DNA of 64,000 nt from Flaccisagitta enflata (taxonomy: Eukaryota; Chaetognatha; Sagittoidea; Aphragmophora), in assembly GCA_965153355.1 (NCBI GenBank), contig OZ231126.1:71610001-71674000 (forward strand), given 5' to 3'. Shown here piece by piece: positions 53,029 to 58,840 of this stretch (position 1 is the first letter of the stretch; every line of letters starts with the position of its first letter). The notes under the pieces were generated by a model, which did not search any database, was not told where the DNA came from, and worked only from the letters and a program-made list of their open reading frames with translations. A program made the translations under genes and the position numbers.

Positions 53029-53393
53029 AAGAGAGAGAGATGCACATACAGACGAAAACAAACGGGGACAAACGCGCATAGACTTGTTTGCCGTACAGAC
53101 TCGAACTCTCTTCTTAAAGATGGTTCAACACTAGCTCTTTTCAGTCGAGGCTTTGTTCGTCCGTTCGTTGGTCCATCCATCCGTGGGTCACGCAGTCACG
53201 CTCGAGTTGTGATGTTGGGGCGTGGGGAGAGGGGATGCCGCTATATGCCCCTACCTTTCCGTCCGCGACGATGTTTTATTGTTGTAATTCCGTGTTACTT
53301 GTCCCGTAAGGTTTCGTCGATCATCATTTGAAAAATTCACAAGATGCAAGACTTATCAACTGGCTGAAAAAGAAAAATAACGAACTTCTCAAG
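19061..53393 (+). CDS. 14-exon acidic/Ser-rich coiled-coil protein, host of nested DNMT1
   Basis: Exons: 19061-19199, 19423-19692, 20317-20445, 20709-20791, 22047-22147, 41015-41141, 42065-42200, 42571-42701, 43134-43197, 43335-43405, 48100-48220, 51284-51450, 52799-52910, 53311-53393. Each has an AG acceptor and GT donor, every junction keeps phase, and the total is 1734 bases (578 codons) without a stop. The protein starts [20 protein letters not shown]. It then has a Ser/Thr/Pro-rich stretch, an acidic block ([13 protein letters not shown]), a charged helix ([19 protein letters not shown]), [14 protein letters not shown], a poly-Asp run in exon 11 and a Glu/Asp-rich exon 12. The last exon seen ends in [12 protein letters not shown]. 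This composition resembles cilia- or microtubule-associated coiled-coil proteins (a CCDC181-like protein is one weak idea), but I do not recognise the family. No stop or later exon was found. Intron 5 (18.9 kb) contains the antisense DNMT1 exons. Confidence 0.72.
19324..19381. repeat. (GAAT)n microsatellite in intron 1
   Basis: Tandem GAAT/ATGA tetranucleotides just upstream of exon 2 (19423) of the plus-strand gene. An ORF starts in the array, but the phase-compatible acceptor is GCGCAG at 19417-19422. Confidence 0.9.
20455..20690. repeat. Dispersed GTCC/GGTC element split by a (GT)n array
   Basis: 20460-20505 is a GTCCGTCGGTCTGTCC tract followed by ATGACGCTCGAGCGTCA, a typical start of the dispersed family here. 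20529-20600 is (GT)n, and CCCCTGCCCACCCATCTGC follows at 20648. It lies between exons 3 and 4 of the plus-strand gene. Confidence 0.8.
21429..21790 (+). repeat. Dispersed repeat with CCTTAAAAACACTGTTTTATTG core
   Basis: Contains a G-run, GGGAAATAAAGGGAAGTAAA repeats, CCTTAAAAACACTGTTTTAT, GCAAGAAAATCAT, GCGACGCATTGCG and GAGAAATAATCAAAGGTCAT. The same blocks recur in the same order and orientation at 36170-37260, where a 700-bp stretch including a (GA)n tract interrupts them. No coding sequence. Confidence 0.8.
22148..22540. other. Start of intron 5, no distinct feature
   Basis: AT-rich sequence after exon 5 of the plus-strand gene. It may contain the DNMT1 polyadenylation region on the minus strand, but I cannot place a site with confidence. 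Confidence 0.4.
22541..23045. repeat. Tandem imperfect palindromes just 3' of the DNMT1 stop
   Basis: A roughly 27-bp unit, TCAAAAATCATC followed by AAAATTCGATGATTC, is repeated with variations. Each junction forms an AATCATCG/CGATGATT hairpin. Two GCTATGGAT/GCTTTCTGAGGAAAAATCA interruptions recur within it. It lies immediately after the DNMT1 stop (23080-23082, minus strand), so it would be in the 3' UTR or 3' flank. Confidence 0.85.
23080..39722 (-). CDS. DNMT1: DNA (cytosine-5)-methyltransferase 1, nested, incomplete
   Basis: Maintenance methyltransferase that copies CpG methylation onto the daughter strand in the nucleus. Exons in transcript order: 39722-39653, 39342-39264, 38238-37951, 37758-37353, 35959-35696, 33778-33536, 33221-33028, 29928-29620, 27525-27390, 24730-24552, 24294-24042, 23773-23541, 23256-23080. 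All junctions are phase-compatible (943 codons including the stop). Visible domains are RFTS, the linker to CXXC, BAH1, and the catalytic domain with motifs IV (GGPPCQGFS), VI (FILENVRN), VIII (QTRRRA), the target-recognition region, IX (RECARSQGFP) and X (GNAVPPPLA). Not found: the N-terminal exons, the CXXC finger, BAH2 and motif I (the FSGCGG region). The gaps coincide with large microsatellite arrays. The donor at 27389 (GTTCGG) is weak but its phase fits. As read, the chain could not bind SAM normally, so exons are either missing from the assembly or lost. Confidence 0.96.
25081..27330. repeat. 2.2 kb CTTT-type polypyrimidine array with an 80-bp duplicated island
   Basis: 25081-26720 is CTTT/CTCT/CTCG higher-order repeat (blocks of CTTTCTTTCTTTCTCGCTTTC with T-run spacers). 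26820-26935 and 27030-27330 continue it. Between the blocks, a non-repetitive segment starting TTGTTAAAAGGCAATGAAAT and ending CCACTAAATGCTCTGCC occurs twice (about 26749-26822 and 26957-27030). On the DNMT1 sense strand it is polypurine. The ORFs of up to 599 residues across it (Lys/Glu/Arg or Phe/Leu/Ser) are artefacts. Confidence 0.95.
28165..29160 (+). mobile_element. 1 kb TGCGTCCTC-ended element with two internal minisatellites
   Basis: Starts GATGCGTCCTCGCATCACTA and ends GAGGACGCATC...CTTGGCCTTGTT. The ends are short inverted repeats (GCGTCCTC / GAGGACGC). 28260-28760 is a TCTCTTATG/TCTCTTCATG minisatellite. 28772-29025 is a G-rich minisatellite (GGGGAGGGGTGGGGAGGCGT). A 290-bp relative is at 46617-46910 and a short one at 61768-61932. 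It lies in a DNMT1 intron between 29620 and 27525. Confidence 0.75.
29504..29577. mobile_element. About 70-bp MITE with CAGTTGAGC ends
   Basis: TA then CAGTTGAGCTTCTCTAGAGC on the left, and GCTCGAGCGATGCTCCACTA then TA on the right. These termini match the 1.1 kb element at 53414-54536 (CAGTTGAGC...GCTCCACTG between TA dinucleotides), suggesting a Tc1/mariner-like target preference. This copy is nearly only termini and sits about 40 bases inside a DNMT1 intron, next to the donor of exon 29928-29620. Confidence 0.65.
30322..32487. repeat. (GA)n then 2 kb CTTTT/CTTT polypyrimidine array
   Basis: 30322-30402 is (GA)n. 30546-31255 is TCTTTTCTCTTTC and similar, 31305-32150 is CTTTCTCTTT, and 32170-32480 is CTTT with GTT interruptions. 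A short unique island is at 31255-31300. It occupies most of the DNMT1 interval where the BAH2 and motif I exons are expected. Homopolymeric-looking ORFs are artefacts. Confidence 0.95.
32540..33027. other. (TA)n and a unique segment without a recognised exon
   Basis: 32548-32588 is (TA)n. 32600-32990 is non-repetitive sequence in the DNMT1 intron after exon 33028. I searched both strands for BAH2 or motif I segments (YFYQLWYD-like or FSGCGG-like) and found none. It contains GATGCGGACGCGG-type purine-rich sequence of unknown origin. Confidence 0.5.
33028..33778 (-). other. DNMT1: DNMT1 BAH1 domain exons
   Basis: 33778-33536 starts with an acidic run ([12 protein letters not shown]), a basic linker, then [20 protein letters not shown] and [11 protein letters not shown]. 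33221-33028 continues [46 protein letters not shown] and ends at IVSK in phase 0. This corresponds to the first bromo-adjacent homology domain of DNMT1. The end of BAH1 and all of BAH2 should follow but are not found in 29929-33027. Confidence 0.92.
33955..35660. repeat. 28-bp ACTCAAT-(CTTC)n minisatellite, 1.7 kb
   Basis: 33955-34390 is a regular 28-bp unit (ACTCAAT followed by 21 bases of CCTTC repeats). From 34390 to 35660 units vary in length. Because 28 is not a multiple of three, all three frames read as a 28-residue Leu/Pro/Ser/Phe repeat, producing the 578-residue and other ORFs. It fills the interval between DNMT1 exons 35696 and 33778, where a CXXC exon would be expected. Confidence 0.96.
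36170..37270 (+). repeat. Second copy of the CCTTAAAAACACTG repeat, with a 240-bp (GA)n insertion
   Basis: 36170-36420 matches the left half and 37085-37260 the right half of the repeat at 21429-21790. The intervening 36420-37085 includes (GA)n with GAAA interruptions at 36660-36900 and (CA)n at 36899-36914. It lies in the DNMT1 intron between 37353 and 35959. Confidence 0.8.
38697..38860. repeat. Foldback in a DNMT1 intron
   Basis: AAAAAACCGAATCTGTCTCT plus GAATGCAAAATTTTGCAT near 38707-38745 pairs with ATGCAAAATTTTGAATTC, AGAGACAGATTCGGTTTTTT near 38800-38842. The rest of the 38240-39263 intron is AT-rich with nothing else recognised. Confidence 0.8.
39597..39650. repeat. (GA)n directly at a DNMT1 splice donor
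   Basis: The GA array ends immediately before ACCAGTAATA. On the minus strand the exon 39722-39653 therefore ends and the intron begins GTATCTCTCTC, so the array forms the 5' end of the intron. Confidence 0.85.
39738..39900 (+). repeat. Dispersed GTCC/GGTC element with GGCCTTGTT end
   Basis: Begins GTCGCGACTCTACAACCCGC, has TTTGTCCGTCGGTCCGTCCGTCAC, then TTGGCCTCACTGCTCCTGC, GCCCTGCCCAACCGCACGTG and ends CCGGCCTTGTTTT. This is the most complete copy of the modular family listed in the findings. It lies just upstream of the first DNMT1 exon seen. Confidence 0.8.
39940..40935 (+). repeat. GAGCTAAATGAGCTA repeat interrupted by a 600-bp foldback
   Basis: Units with AAATGAGCTA, a spacer, CACAGATGA(TATG/GCAG) and TTGTATTTGCATGCTTAA recur about every 130 bases at 39965-40240 and 40848-40935. 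Between them is an element with inverted ends CTATCTAGGAAATAGAAATC at 40252 and its inverse ending near 40843. Related units in opposite orientation fill 46115-46500. Confidence 0.75.
41184..41788. mobile_element. 605-bp foldback MITE, TA target
   Basis: TA-CAGTGGGGTTCATGGAA on the left and TTCCACGAACCCCACTG-TA on the right. The arms extend over about 250-290 bases (for example AACTGGAGGAAAGTATTTA and TATAAGTTGTTC on both), with an apex around CCGTTGCGAGGGAGCATCA. It lies in the intron between exons 41015-41141 and 42065-42200, only 42 bases after the donor. The apex region is related to the MITE at 43407-43934. No transposase. Confidence 0.88.
41840..42030. repeat. Short foldback with AACCCCCCTATA ends
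   Basis: CAGTTTAACCCCCCTATAGT near 41849 pairs with ACTCATGAGTCCGTTATAGG plus GGGGCGTAACTG ending near 42022. AT-rich centre. It lies just upstream of the acceptor at 42064. Confidence 0.65.
42222..42380. repeat. (GA)n microsatellite, about 160 bp
   Basis: GA dinucleotide array with a few AAAG and CGAG interruptions, beginning 22 bases after the presumptive donor at 42201. The poly Arg/Glu ORF across it is an artefact. Confidence 0.95.
42830..43070. repeat. Foldback with 75-bp arms and AACCCCC core
   Basis: The left arm (AAAGGACACTTTTTAATACA, CTGATTCGCAAGCTTGCTAG) near 42845-42902 pairs with the right arm (CTAGCAAGCTTGCGAATCAG, TTAAAAAGTGTCCTTTTT) near 42994-43055. The loop carries TACCCCCCTACAGTTTTCGG and GGGGTTCACACC, the same motif found at the ends of the foldbacks at 53985-54410 and 56176-56530. 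Confidence 0.85.
43407..43934. mobile_element. 528-bp foldback MITE abutting a splice donor
   Basis: TA-CAGTAGATCTTGTCTAAAC on the left and GTCTAGACGAGATCTACTG-TA on the right; arms of about 240 bases share ACTTGAGATAACGGGGGCAA and AAAGTATCAATATTTTGAGA. The exon at 43335-43405 ends GAGGAG, and its donor GT uses G43406 and T43407, so the TA target duplication contributes the T of the donor. Apex similarity (CAGTATGTTCTGTAA, GTTGCTAGGAGC) links it to the MITE at 41184. Confidence 0.88.
44360..44970 (+). repeat. Tandem units of about 150 bp with AACTTTGGCATTTTTC
   Basis: GTGAAAAACATGCATAACTT starts near 44364, 44527, 44670, 44832 and 44965. Each unit continues with CCAATTTGGTTGAAATTTGG, TATGGAGTCTCTAAAT and AACTCAACATATGTA, then CCGACCTACCACCCA. 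In-frame ORFs of about 100 residues over it come from the repeat. Confidence 0.85.
45272..45447. repeat. Foldback MITE, sibling of 12300-12480
   Basis: TTTCATTTGATAGGTCACAC and TTTAAGCCACCGTTAC pair with TACGGTGACTCAAAAAATG and GTGCGACCTATCAAATGAAA. The end GCAAAATTCCC / GGGAATCTTGC is also inverted. Same motifs as the copy in the CH gene. Confidence 0.8.
46617..46912 (+). mobile_element. 290-bp TGCGTCCTC-ended element
   Basis: Begins ATGCGTCCTCGCATCTCTAT, carries a GTTGGTCGGACGGTTGGTCG tract, then ATTCATTCATAAATAACATT repeats, and ends GAGGACGCATCG...CTTGGCCTTGTT. Same family as 28165-29160, with a different internal repeat. Confidence 0.75.
47411..47416 (-). terminator. Pol III terminator of tRNA-Arg
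   Basis: On the minus strand a run of six T follows the tRNA 3' end by two bases, the usual RNA polymerase III stop. Confidence 0.85.
47419..47491 (-). tRNA. tRNA-Arg (anticodon UCG)
   Basis: Minus-strand sequence begins GGCCGCGTGGCCTAATGGAT, has the D-arm and A-box, anticodon stem-loop TCTGA-CTTCGGA-TCAGA (anticodon TCG), the B-box GGTTCGAGTCC, and closes with CGTGGTC plus discriminator A. The acceptor stem pairs over seven positions (two G-U). There is no intron. It reads CGA arginine codons. It lies antisense in the intron between exons 43405 and 48100 of the plus-strand gene. Confidence 0.96.
48279..48905. repeat. 630-bp foldback element with about 220-bp arms
   Basis: TTATTAGCTTGTACC...AATAAAATCAGAACTCCACAAG on the left mirrors CTTGTGGAATTCTGATTTTA...GGTACAAGCTAATGG on the right. 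Inner blocks CATCTTGCTGTCCGCGCCTT and TGCAGATTTGAAATCTGCAG are also mirrored (the latter a palindrome itself). The loop of about 150 bases is AT-rich. It lies just after exon 48100-48220. Confidence 0.9.
48906..49386. other. AT-rich intronic stretch with poly(A)
   Basis: No coding signal. 49270-49345 contains several A-runs, including one of about 25 bases. It separates the foldback from the 19-bp minisatellite. Confidence 0.6.
49387..50340. repeat. 19-bp GATGATGACAGCAGTTGAA minisatellite, about 48 copies
   Basis: Unit starts are 19 bases apart throughout (for example 49741, 49760). The middle is nearly homogeneous (CAGCAG variant); both flanks use the CAGTAG or GACGAC variants, so the array is layered. 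As 19 is not a multiple of three, all frames give the same 19-residue peptide repeat, which explains the 320-residue ORF. It lies in the intron between 48220 and 51284. Confidence 0.96.
50403..50950. repeat. 175-bp repeat: two direct copies and one inverted copy
   Basis: Units start TAAATCGCCTAAGTCCTA and TAAACTGCCTAAATCCTA (about 50425, 50590), each with AACCAGACTTCAGATTTA, GAATTTTGCAGGG and TACCCTTTACTTGTATACC. A third, inverted copy covers about 50790-50900 (GAACTTCTGAAGTCTGGTTC). Non-coding. Confidence 0.75.
51508..52478. repeat. 970-bp foldback element
   Basis: The left end TAACCTTGGGGAAATAGAAA then ATGGCGGAATTTT is inverted at about 52430-52472. Inner arms (AAGCTCTTCGAAAGATCTTT, CATTTGAGTTGTGTCTGGAA near 51608) are mirrored near 52335-52380. 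AT-rich interior. It lies in the intron between 51450 and 52799. Confidence 0.88.
52922..53042. repeat. (GA)n array after exon 13
   Basis: GA dinucleotides with GGGAGA and AAAGA interruptions, starting about 12 bases after the donor of exon 52799-52910. A dispersed GTCC/GGTC element (53140-53285) follows, with CCGTTCGTTGGTCCATCCATC and CACGCTCGAGTTGTGA. Confidence 0.85.
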
Positions 53394-53413
53394 GTGACTA
53401 AATGATTTAATTA

Positions 53414-54536
53414 TACAGTTGAGCTTCACTAGAGCGCATGCAGGAGGGTCTGAACAATAGCCTAACAACAAAAAATGCGAAGATATAGAAAAGTTCTCTA
53501 TCAGTGGGATATGACCCAAAATCATGTTTACGAGTTTATGAAAAGAATTAAGACCTGGAACCCCTATAAATTGGCGCCGCCACCCACCCCCTTTCCCATA
53601 ATATAACACCGGCAAAAATCTTTCCTGTACATTTTCTATGGGAAATGTGGGGGGTGGCGGCGGTAATTTCCAGAGGTCCTAGGACCAAAATTTTGTAGTG
53701 GTTTATCTTTATACATGATTTTGAGTCATATCCCTCTGATAGAGAACTTTCATATGACTTTGCATGAATTCTTATTGTGCTACTGAACAAGTAATGTCTC
53801 CATATTTATAATTAAGCTGTCCTATTACTAATACAGTAATAACTCAGGTTACTGTATCAGGGTAGGAATACTATGCCGCAGGAGATCTGCCAAGTGCGGC
53901 AGCTGGGGTAGAACAACATTCCTGCTTAAAGAGATATGCAAATTGAAACAAAATCTGATTAATGTGGAGTTTAACCTTTTTCAATCGTTGTAAATCAGTA
54001 CAGAGAGAAGGTTAATATAAGGTGTGAACCCCCTGAAAACTGTAGCACCCCCCCCTACAGCTTTAACTGATTAAATTATAAACTTTCTAAAGGTAGAGGA
54101 AAAATGTTTATATTAATGCAAGTGGCGTCACCAGAGCGATTTTTCATTTTTGTTTTTTAAGTCAAAATATAGCTTGATAAGGTATTAAAATTAAGTATTA
54201 TTAAAAGTTCATAAAATCAAAGTTTTTTCATTATAATTTGAGACTGGAATGGAAATTTCAAAATCGCTCTGGTGGCGCCACTTGTATAGTCATAAGCTTT
54301 AATTAGCAATATTAAATTTATTATTAATTGCTATAATTTGAGCTGTAAGGGGGGGGTGCTACAGTTTTTGGGGGGTTCACATCTTATATTTCTCCTTCCT
54401 CTGTAAAACAAACTTATTTTCTCGCTACGCAGTATTTTCACAGAATCAGCACCCCGAGTAATGACTACACAACCTTTGATAAAACCTCTGATTCAATGCC
54501 TTAATAGCGGTTGCGCTCTAGCGGTGCTCCACTGTA
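53414..54536. mobile_element. 1.1 kb Tc1/mariner-like non-autonomous element, nested
   Basis: TA-CAGTTGAGCTTCACTAGAG on the left and CTCTAGCGGTGCTCCACTG-TA on the right, about 1.12 kb apart. CAGT-type ends between TA dinucleotides are typical of the Tc1/mariner superfamily. No transposase ORF. A foldback (53985-54410) sits inside. It starts 21 bases after the last recognised exon (53393). Confidence 0.7.
53985..54410. repeat. Foldback with GTAGCACCCCCC ends
   Basis: Ends GTGTGAACCCCCTGAAAACT and CTGTAGCACCCCCC near 54025-54060 are inverted near 54340-54385. Inner arms TCACCAGAGCGATTTTTCAT and AAATCGCTCTGGTGGCGCCA (about 54128 and 54262) also pair. A sibling is at 56176-56530, and the loop motif is shared with 42830-43070. 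Confidence 0.85.
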
Positions 54537-54548
54537 CAATAAACGCTG

Positions 54549-57328
54549 AAGAGTACGTTTCTTCAAGCACTGTAATACTTGGATATCACAGCTTGTCAGC
54601 ATTTTTTCTTTTGATACATGATGTACTGAGCCTAAAATACAAATTTCATTATCTTAGCTTGATAAAACCCTTCGCCGAAATCCACTTATCTATCACTACT
54701 CCAAGGTGCTTTTGGTGAGAGTGTTGAAATTTGGTCACTGTGGGCTCAAAATCGGGCCACTTCGGTTTTGAAATTTGACCCAAAATCCATGAGATTATGA
54801 AACTAGTGCTCAAGAGCTAACCAGAGGTGCAATCCGCTTATTGCTATTGTTTTTTGTTCAGATTTGAGAGCTTTTCAAAGATAGAAGGGTATGAGGGTTA
54901 TTTTACCAGATGAATTTGGTGGTCAATTTTGACATTCTTTATAATTTTTGATATATCTCCGCTTTGGAAGGACAAATTTAGATGAAATTGGTGACCAAAT
55001 TGAAGAGTTTTTGATGCTCTAACTGAATCTGATAAAATTTTTGATCAATATGACCCTCAAAAGTTTTGGGAGACTCTAGAAGCAGGTTCTAAAAAGTAAA
55101 TTTTTTCGCCATTTTGGCTACTTTGGTCAAAAAATTCGGGCACTTCCGAGATGGAAAAAGAAAAAAAATCCATGAGCAAATTAAACTACAGTGCAAGATG
55201 TAGTGAATGTTGCAATCGCCATGTCAATATGTTAAAGCATATAGATTTGGCAGAGCTTCAAAGATCAGTAGGTGTGATAGAATATCATTTTTTTGGGCAA
55301 TTTTGGTCACTTTGGGCTCAAACTCGGGCCACTTCATTTTATGAATTTGACCCAAAATCCATGAGATTATAAAACTAGAGCTCAAGAGCTAACCAGTGGT
55401 GCAATCTGCAAGTTGCTATCGTTTTTTGTTAAGATTTGAGAGCATTTCAAAGATGGATGGGTATGAGTGTTTTTTTACCACATGAATTTGTTGGTCAATT
55501 TTGACGTTTTTTACAATTTTTGATATATCTCCGCTTTGGATGGACATCACCAACTGCGTGAGCTTTGGCATGGACTTTGAGAGAGACAGGAGATACCCTG
55601 GAGTGATGTTGTTTTAAACCTTTAATGTAACTCATTTCAGCCCTGCTTTGAATGTTGTTTTCAAGTGTTTGTGCAGGTTTTCCGTTTAAATCTTTGAGTT
55701 CTGAAATAGACTAAGATCCAGATTGATCTGGGCTAACCCTAGACGAGCTTAATTCATCGATTTTTCAGTACTTTTGGCGCAATGCGCCAGTGCAGCATCT
55801 TCCATACACCGTCTTTAAATTGAAATGGTAAATAGTAAACCTTTGTAGCTCCAAAAATACTAGCCCAAAAGCCTTCAAATTTTCAGTGAATGTTGGTAAC
55901 AATTGACCATTTTGTCATGCCAAAAATTAGATTTTATTTCTGAAAACGTTGGGCGTCATTATTCATTAAAGCAATGAAAAGCTATCAATTTTATGAAAAA
56001 TATCGATTTGTCCCACCTGCACTTGGAAGATTCTTTTTTCTTCTATTGCTTTTTTCCTGATTAAGCAAGCTTGAACCCCAAGGTTGGTCATAAATGAAGA
56101 ATTACAAATTACAAATATAAGTTCTGCTTGAAAATATCATTATTTTAATGTACAGACGAAAGTGAAATACAAGAAGTTAACCCCCCAAAAACTGTAGCAC
56201 CCCCCCTACAGCCGCAACTGCTGAATAAAAATTTGCATGTGAGATAAAGAATAGAAGTTTTTATCAATGTAATTAGCCTCATCAGAGCGATTTTGGAATT
56301 TCATTCCCAGTAAAGAGTTACAGCTTAAAAACTAGCTAAAATTAACACTTATTGAATTATGCTAAAAATGCAATTTTTTACAGTTTTTTAGCTATAACTT
56401 TTTACTGGGAATGAAATTCCAAAATCGCTCTGATGAGGCTAATTGTATTGATATAAGCTTCTATTCCCTATCTTATATGTCTTTCTTCAATCTGCGGTTG
56501 AGGCTGTAGGGGGGGTGCTACAGTTTTTGGGTCAAATTTACAAAGCAAAGTGGCCCGATTTTGAGCCCAAAATGACCAAACTTACCAAAAAATGACATTT
56601 TATCATACTCACTGATCTTTGAAGCTCTGCCAAATCTATAGGCTTTTACATATTGACATGGCGATTGCACCATTGGTTAGACGTTGAACTGTAGTTGAAT
56701 CTGCTCATGGATTTTTTGTCTTTTTCTATCTTGGAAGTGCCCAAATTTTTTTGACCAAAGTAGCTAAAATGGTGAAAAAATTCACTTTTTAGCACCTGCT
56801 TCTAGAGCCCCCCAAAATTTTGAGGGTCACATCGATCAAAAATTTTACCTGATTCAGTTAGAGCATCAGAAAATCTTCAATATGGTCACCAATTTCATCT
56901 AAATTTGTCCATTCAAAGCGGAGATATATCAAAAATAGTAAAAAATGTTAAAATAGGCCACCAAATTCACTGATGAAATAACCCTCACACCCTTCCATCT
57001 TTGAAGAGCTCTCAAATCTTAACAAAAAATGATAGCAAGATGCGGATTGCACCACTGGCTAGCTCTTGTGCTCTTGTTTCATAATCTCATGGATTCCAGG
57101 TCAAATTTCAAAAGCGAAGTAGCTCCATTTTGAGCCCAAAGTGACAAAATTTCAACATTTCTACCACAACCACCTTGGGGAAGTGATGAATAAAGGGATT
57201 TCGACAAAGGGTTTTATCAAGCTAAGATGATGAAATTTGTATTTTAGGCTCAGTACATCATGTATCAAAATAAAAAAGGCTGACAAGTAGTGATATCTAA
57301 GTATTACAGTGCTTAAAGAAACGTACTG
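54549..57328. repeat. 2.8 kb inverted repeat with about 750-bp arms
   Basis: The left arm 54549-55300 and right arm 56540-57328 are reverse complements. Shared blocks include GTACGTTTCTTCAAGCAC..AATACTTGGATATCA, GATACATGATGTACTGAGCC, AATCCATGAGATTATGAAAC, TTTGATATATCTCCGCTTTG and CATGTCAATATGT..AAAGC. A partial direct repeat of the left arm covers about 55305-55545. The spacer contains the foldback 56176-56530 and about 600 unique bases. No gene recognised. Confidence 0.88.
56176..56530. repeat. Foldback, sibling of 53985-54410
   Basis: AACCCCCCAAAAACTGTAGC then ACCCCCCCTACAG near 56179 is inverted at about 56493-56528. Inner arms CATCAGAGCGATTTTGGAAT and ATTCCAAAATCGCTCTGATG pair across an AT-rich loop. 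It is inserted in the larger inverted repeat. Confidence 0.88.
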
Positions 57329-57346
57329 AAGAGGGAGAACACTTAT

Positions 57347-57768
57347 GTATACACTACTATACGAATTAAAAAAAAGACGCACTTTTGAATAGTGGATTGC
57401 GCCATTGAAAATAAAAAAAACTAACTAAAATCTTTGACCATTTTGAAGCCCTTGAAAAACTTTCATTTGGCGCCAATCTGGTATCTATCTTTTTTTGTTT
57501 GGAAATGGCATTAGTTTGAGTAAAAATGTTGCTAAATTTATTTTTGCAGTCGCTTTGAAAAAGATGCAATTCAGCAAAATGGTGTCTCACTTTAAAGAGC
57601 TCTAGCTCCTAGACCGTTAAAGATACAGATCTGAGATTGATCTAGAATGAAAGATAATTTGAAAATCTTCAAAATCACTCTCTCTGTAAAATTGTTTTGA
57701 TACCTTTTAAGTCAGTCTTATCAGCAAATAAAAAGGTGCGTCTTTTTTTTTTAATTCGCGTAGTATAC
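57347..57768. repeat. 420-bp MITE with AAAAAAGACGCACTTTT ends
   Basis: TACGAATTAAAAAAAAGACG then CACTTTTG at 57358-57388 pairs with AAAAGGTGCGTC plus an A/T run and AATTCGCGTAGTATAC at 57733-57767. AT-rich interior with weak inner pairing. No coding sequence. Confidence 0.8.
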
Positions 57769-58501
57769 ACCCATCTTGAGCTGACTGACATTGACCTAGT
57801 TTGAACTACGTGAGTGAACAATTTGCATCAACTCCTATGCTCCGATGAAAAACAATTCATAAAATTTTGATTAAATAATACACCGTTTGGGGGCTTCGCA
57901 CAGCAAAAAAATTGATTTTCTTCTCGTTCCGCTAACCCAATACAGAGTGAAAGAATTCATAAAGACGATCATTTTTTTTTTTCAAAATTCCTTCATCTTC
58001 CGTTTTTGTTGTGGCCTTAAAATTTCCTCAAATTTCCCAGAATTCAGCAAAATCCTGTGTAGTCTTGTTACAAACAATTGATAGTTTTAGAAAATCATGA
58101 TTTTTATAAAAATAAATTACTCAGTATAAATTACGAAAGAGCTTGTGAAAAGACAGATTAACAATTCTTTAAAGAGCAGAAATTTGTAAAAGCTAATTCA
58201 AAAGAGATCAGCATATCTTTTTATTCCACTGCAATATACAAATTAGGCTCTCAAAAACAATTTTCTTAAAAACGGAAAATGAACGATTTTTGTGAAAAGA
58301 AAAATGGTAAGGATCCTAAAATTAGCCACTCCACATTAGGTCAAGAGGATAAAAAGAAATAAGCAACTTCTGCTATGTGAAGCACCCAAATACACCGTGT
58401 CTAGCTAGGATAATCAAGCACAAGGGAAGCATGAGTTCATACAAGTGAACGTTACATGCTTGTACATTGGTTCTCTTCCACCTTCTCGCATACTCAGCAA
58501 C

Positions 58502-58840
58502 TACCGTATTTTCTCCATTTATCGCCCCCCCTCCAATTAACGCCCCCCCCCTCTTTGAGCTCTCCAGAACAGCAATTTGGAAAAAGGTGGACTAGCAAAT
58601 AATCTTTAAAAGTAAAGATTTTGCATATTTCAGCGGTTTTTTTTCATGGATTGAATAAAAAAACAAGCAAGATACATTTTATCTCATCTTTATCTGACAT
58701 CCTAAGTAGCATTTTTTGTGAATAACATATAATTAGAGAGTTCTCACAGATCAAAAGGGGGCGTTAATTGGAGGGTAGAATGACAATATATTTTTTCAAT
58801 TTCAAAAGCGCCCGGGGCGCTAATTAGAGAAAATACGGTA
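58502..58840. mobile_element. 340-bp MITE with CCGTATTTTCTC ends, TA target
   Basis: TA-CCGTATTTTCTCCATTTATC at 58502 and GCTAATTAGAGAAAATACGG-TA ending 58840 are inverted termini between TA dinucleotides. An inner pair AATTAACGCCCCCC / GGGGGCGTTAATTGG is also present. No ORF. Confidence 0.88.

Noticed and set aside
19061-53393. Naming the 14-exon gene CCDC181
   Set aside because: Only general features agree (acidic block, Ser-rich region, a WLKKK segment). These are common in ciliary coiled-coil proteins and not specific enough for a name.
54461-57382. ORFs of 70-85 residues in the long inverted repeat
   Set aside because: They are mirrored in both arms, carry no domain and lack splice-compatible neighbours.
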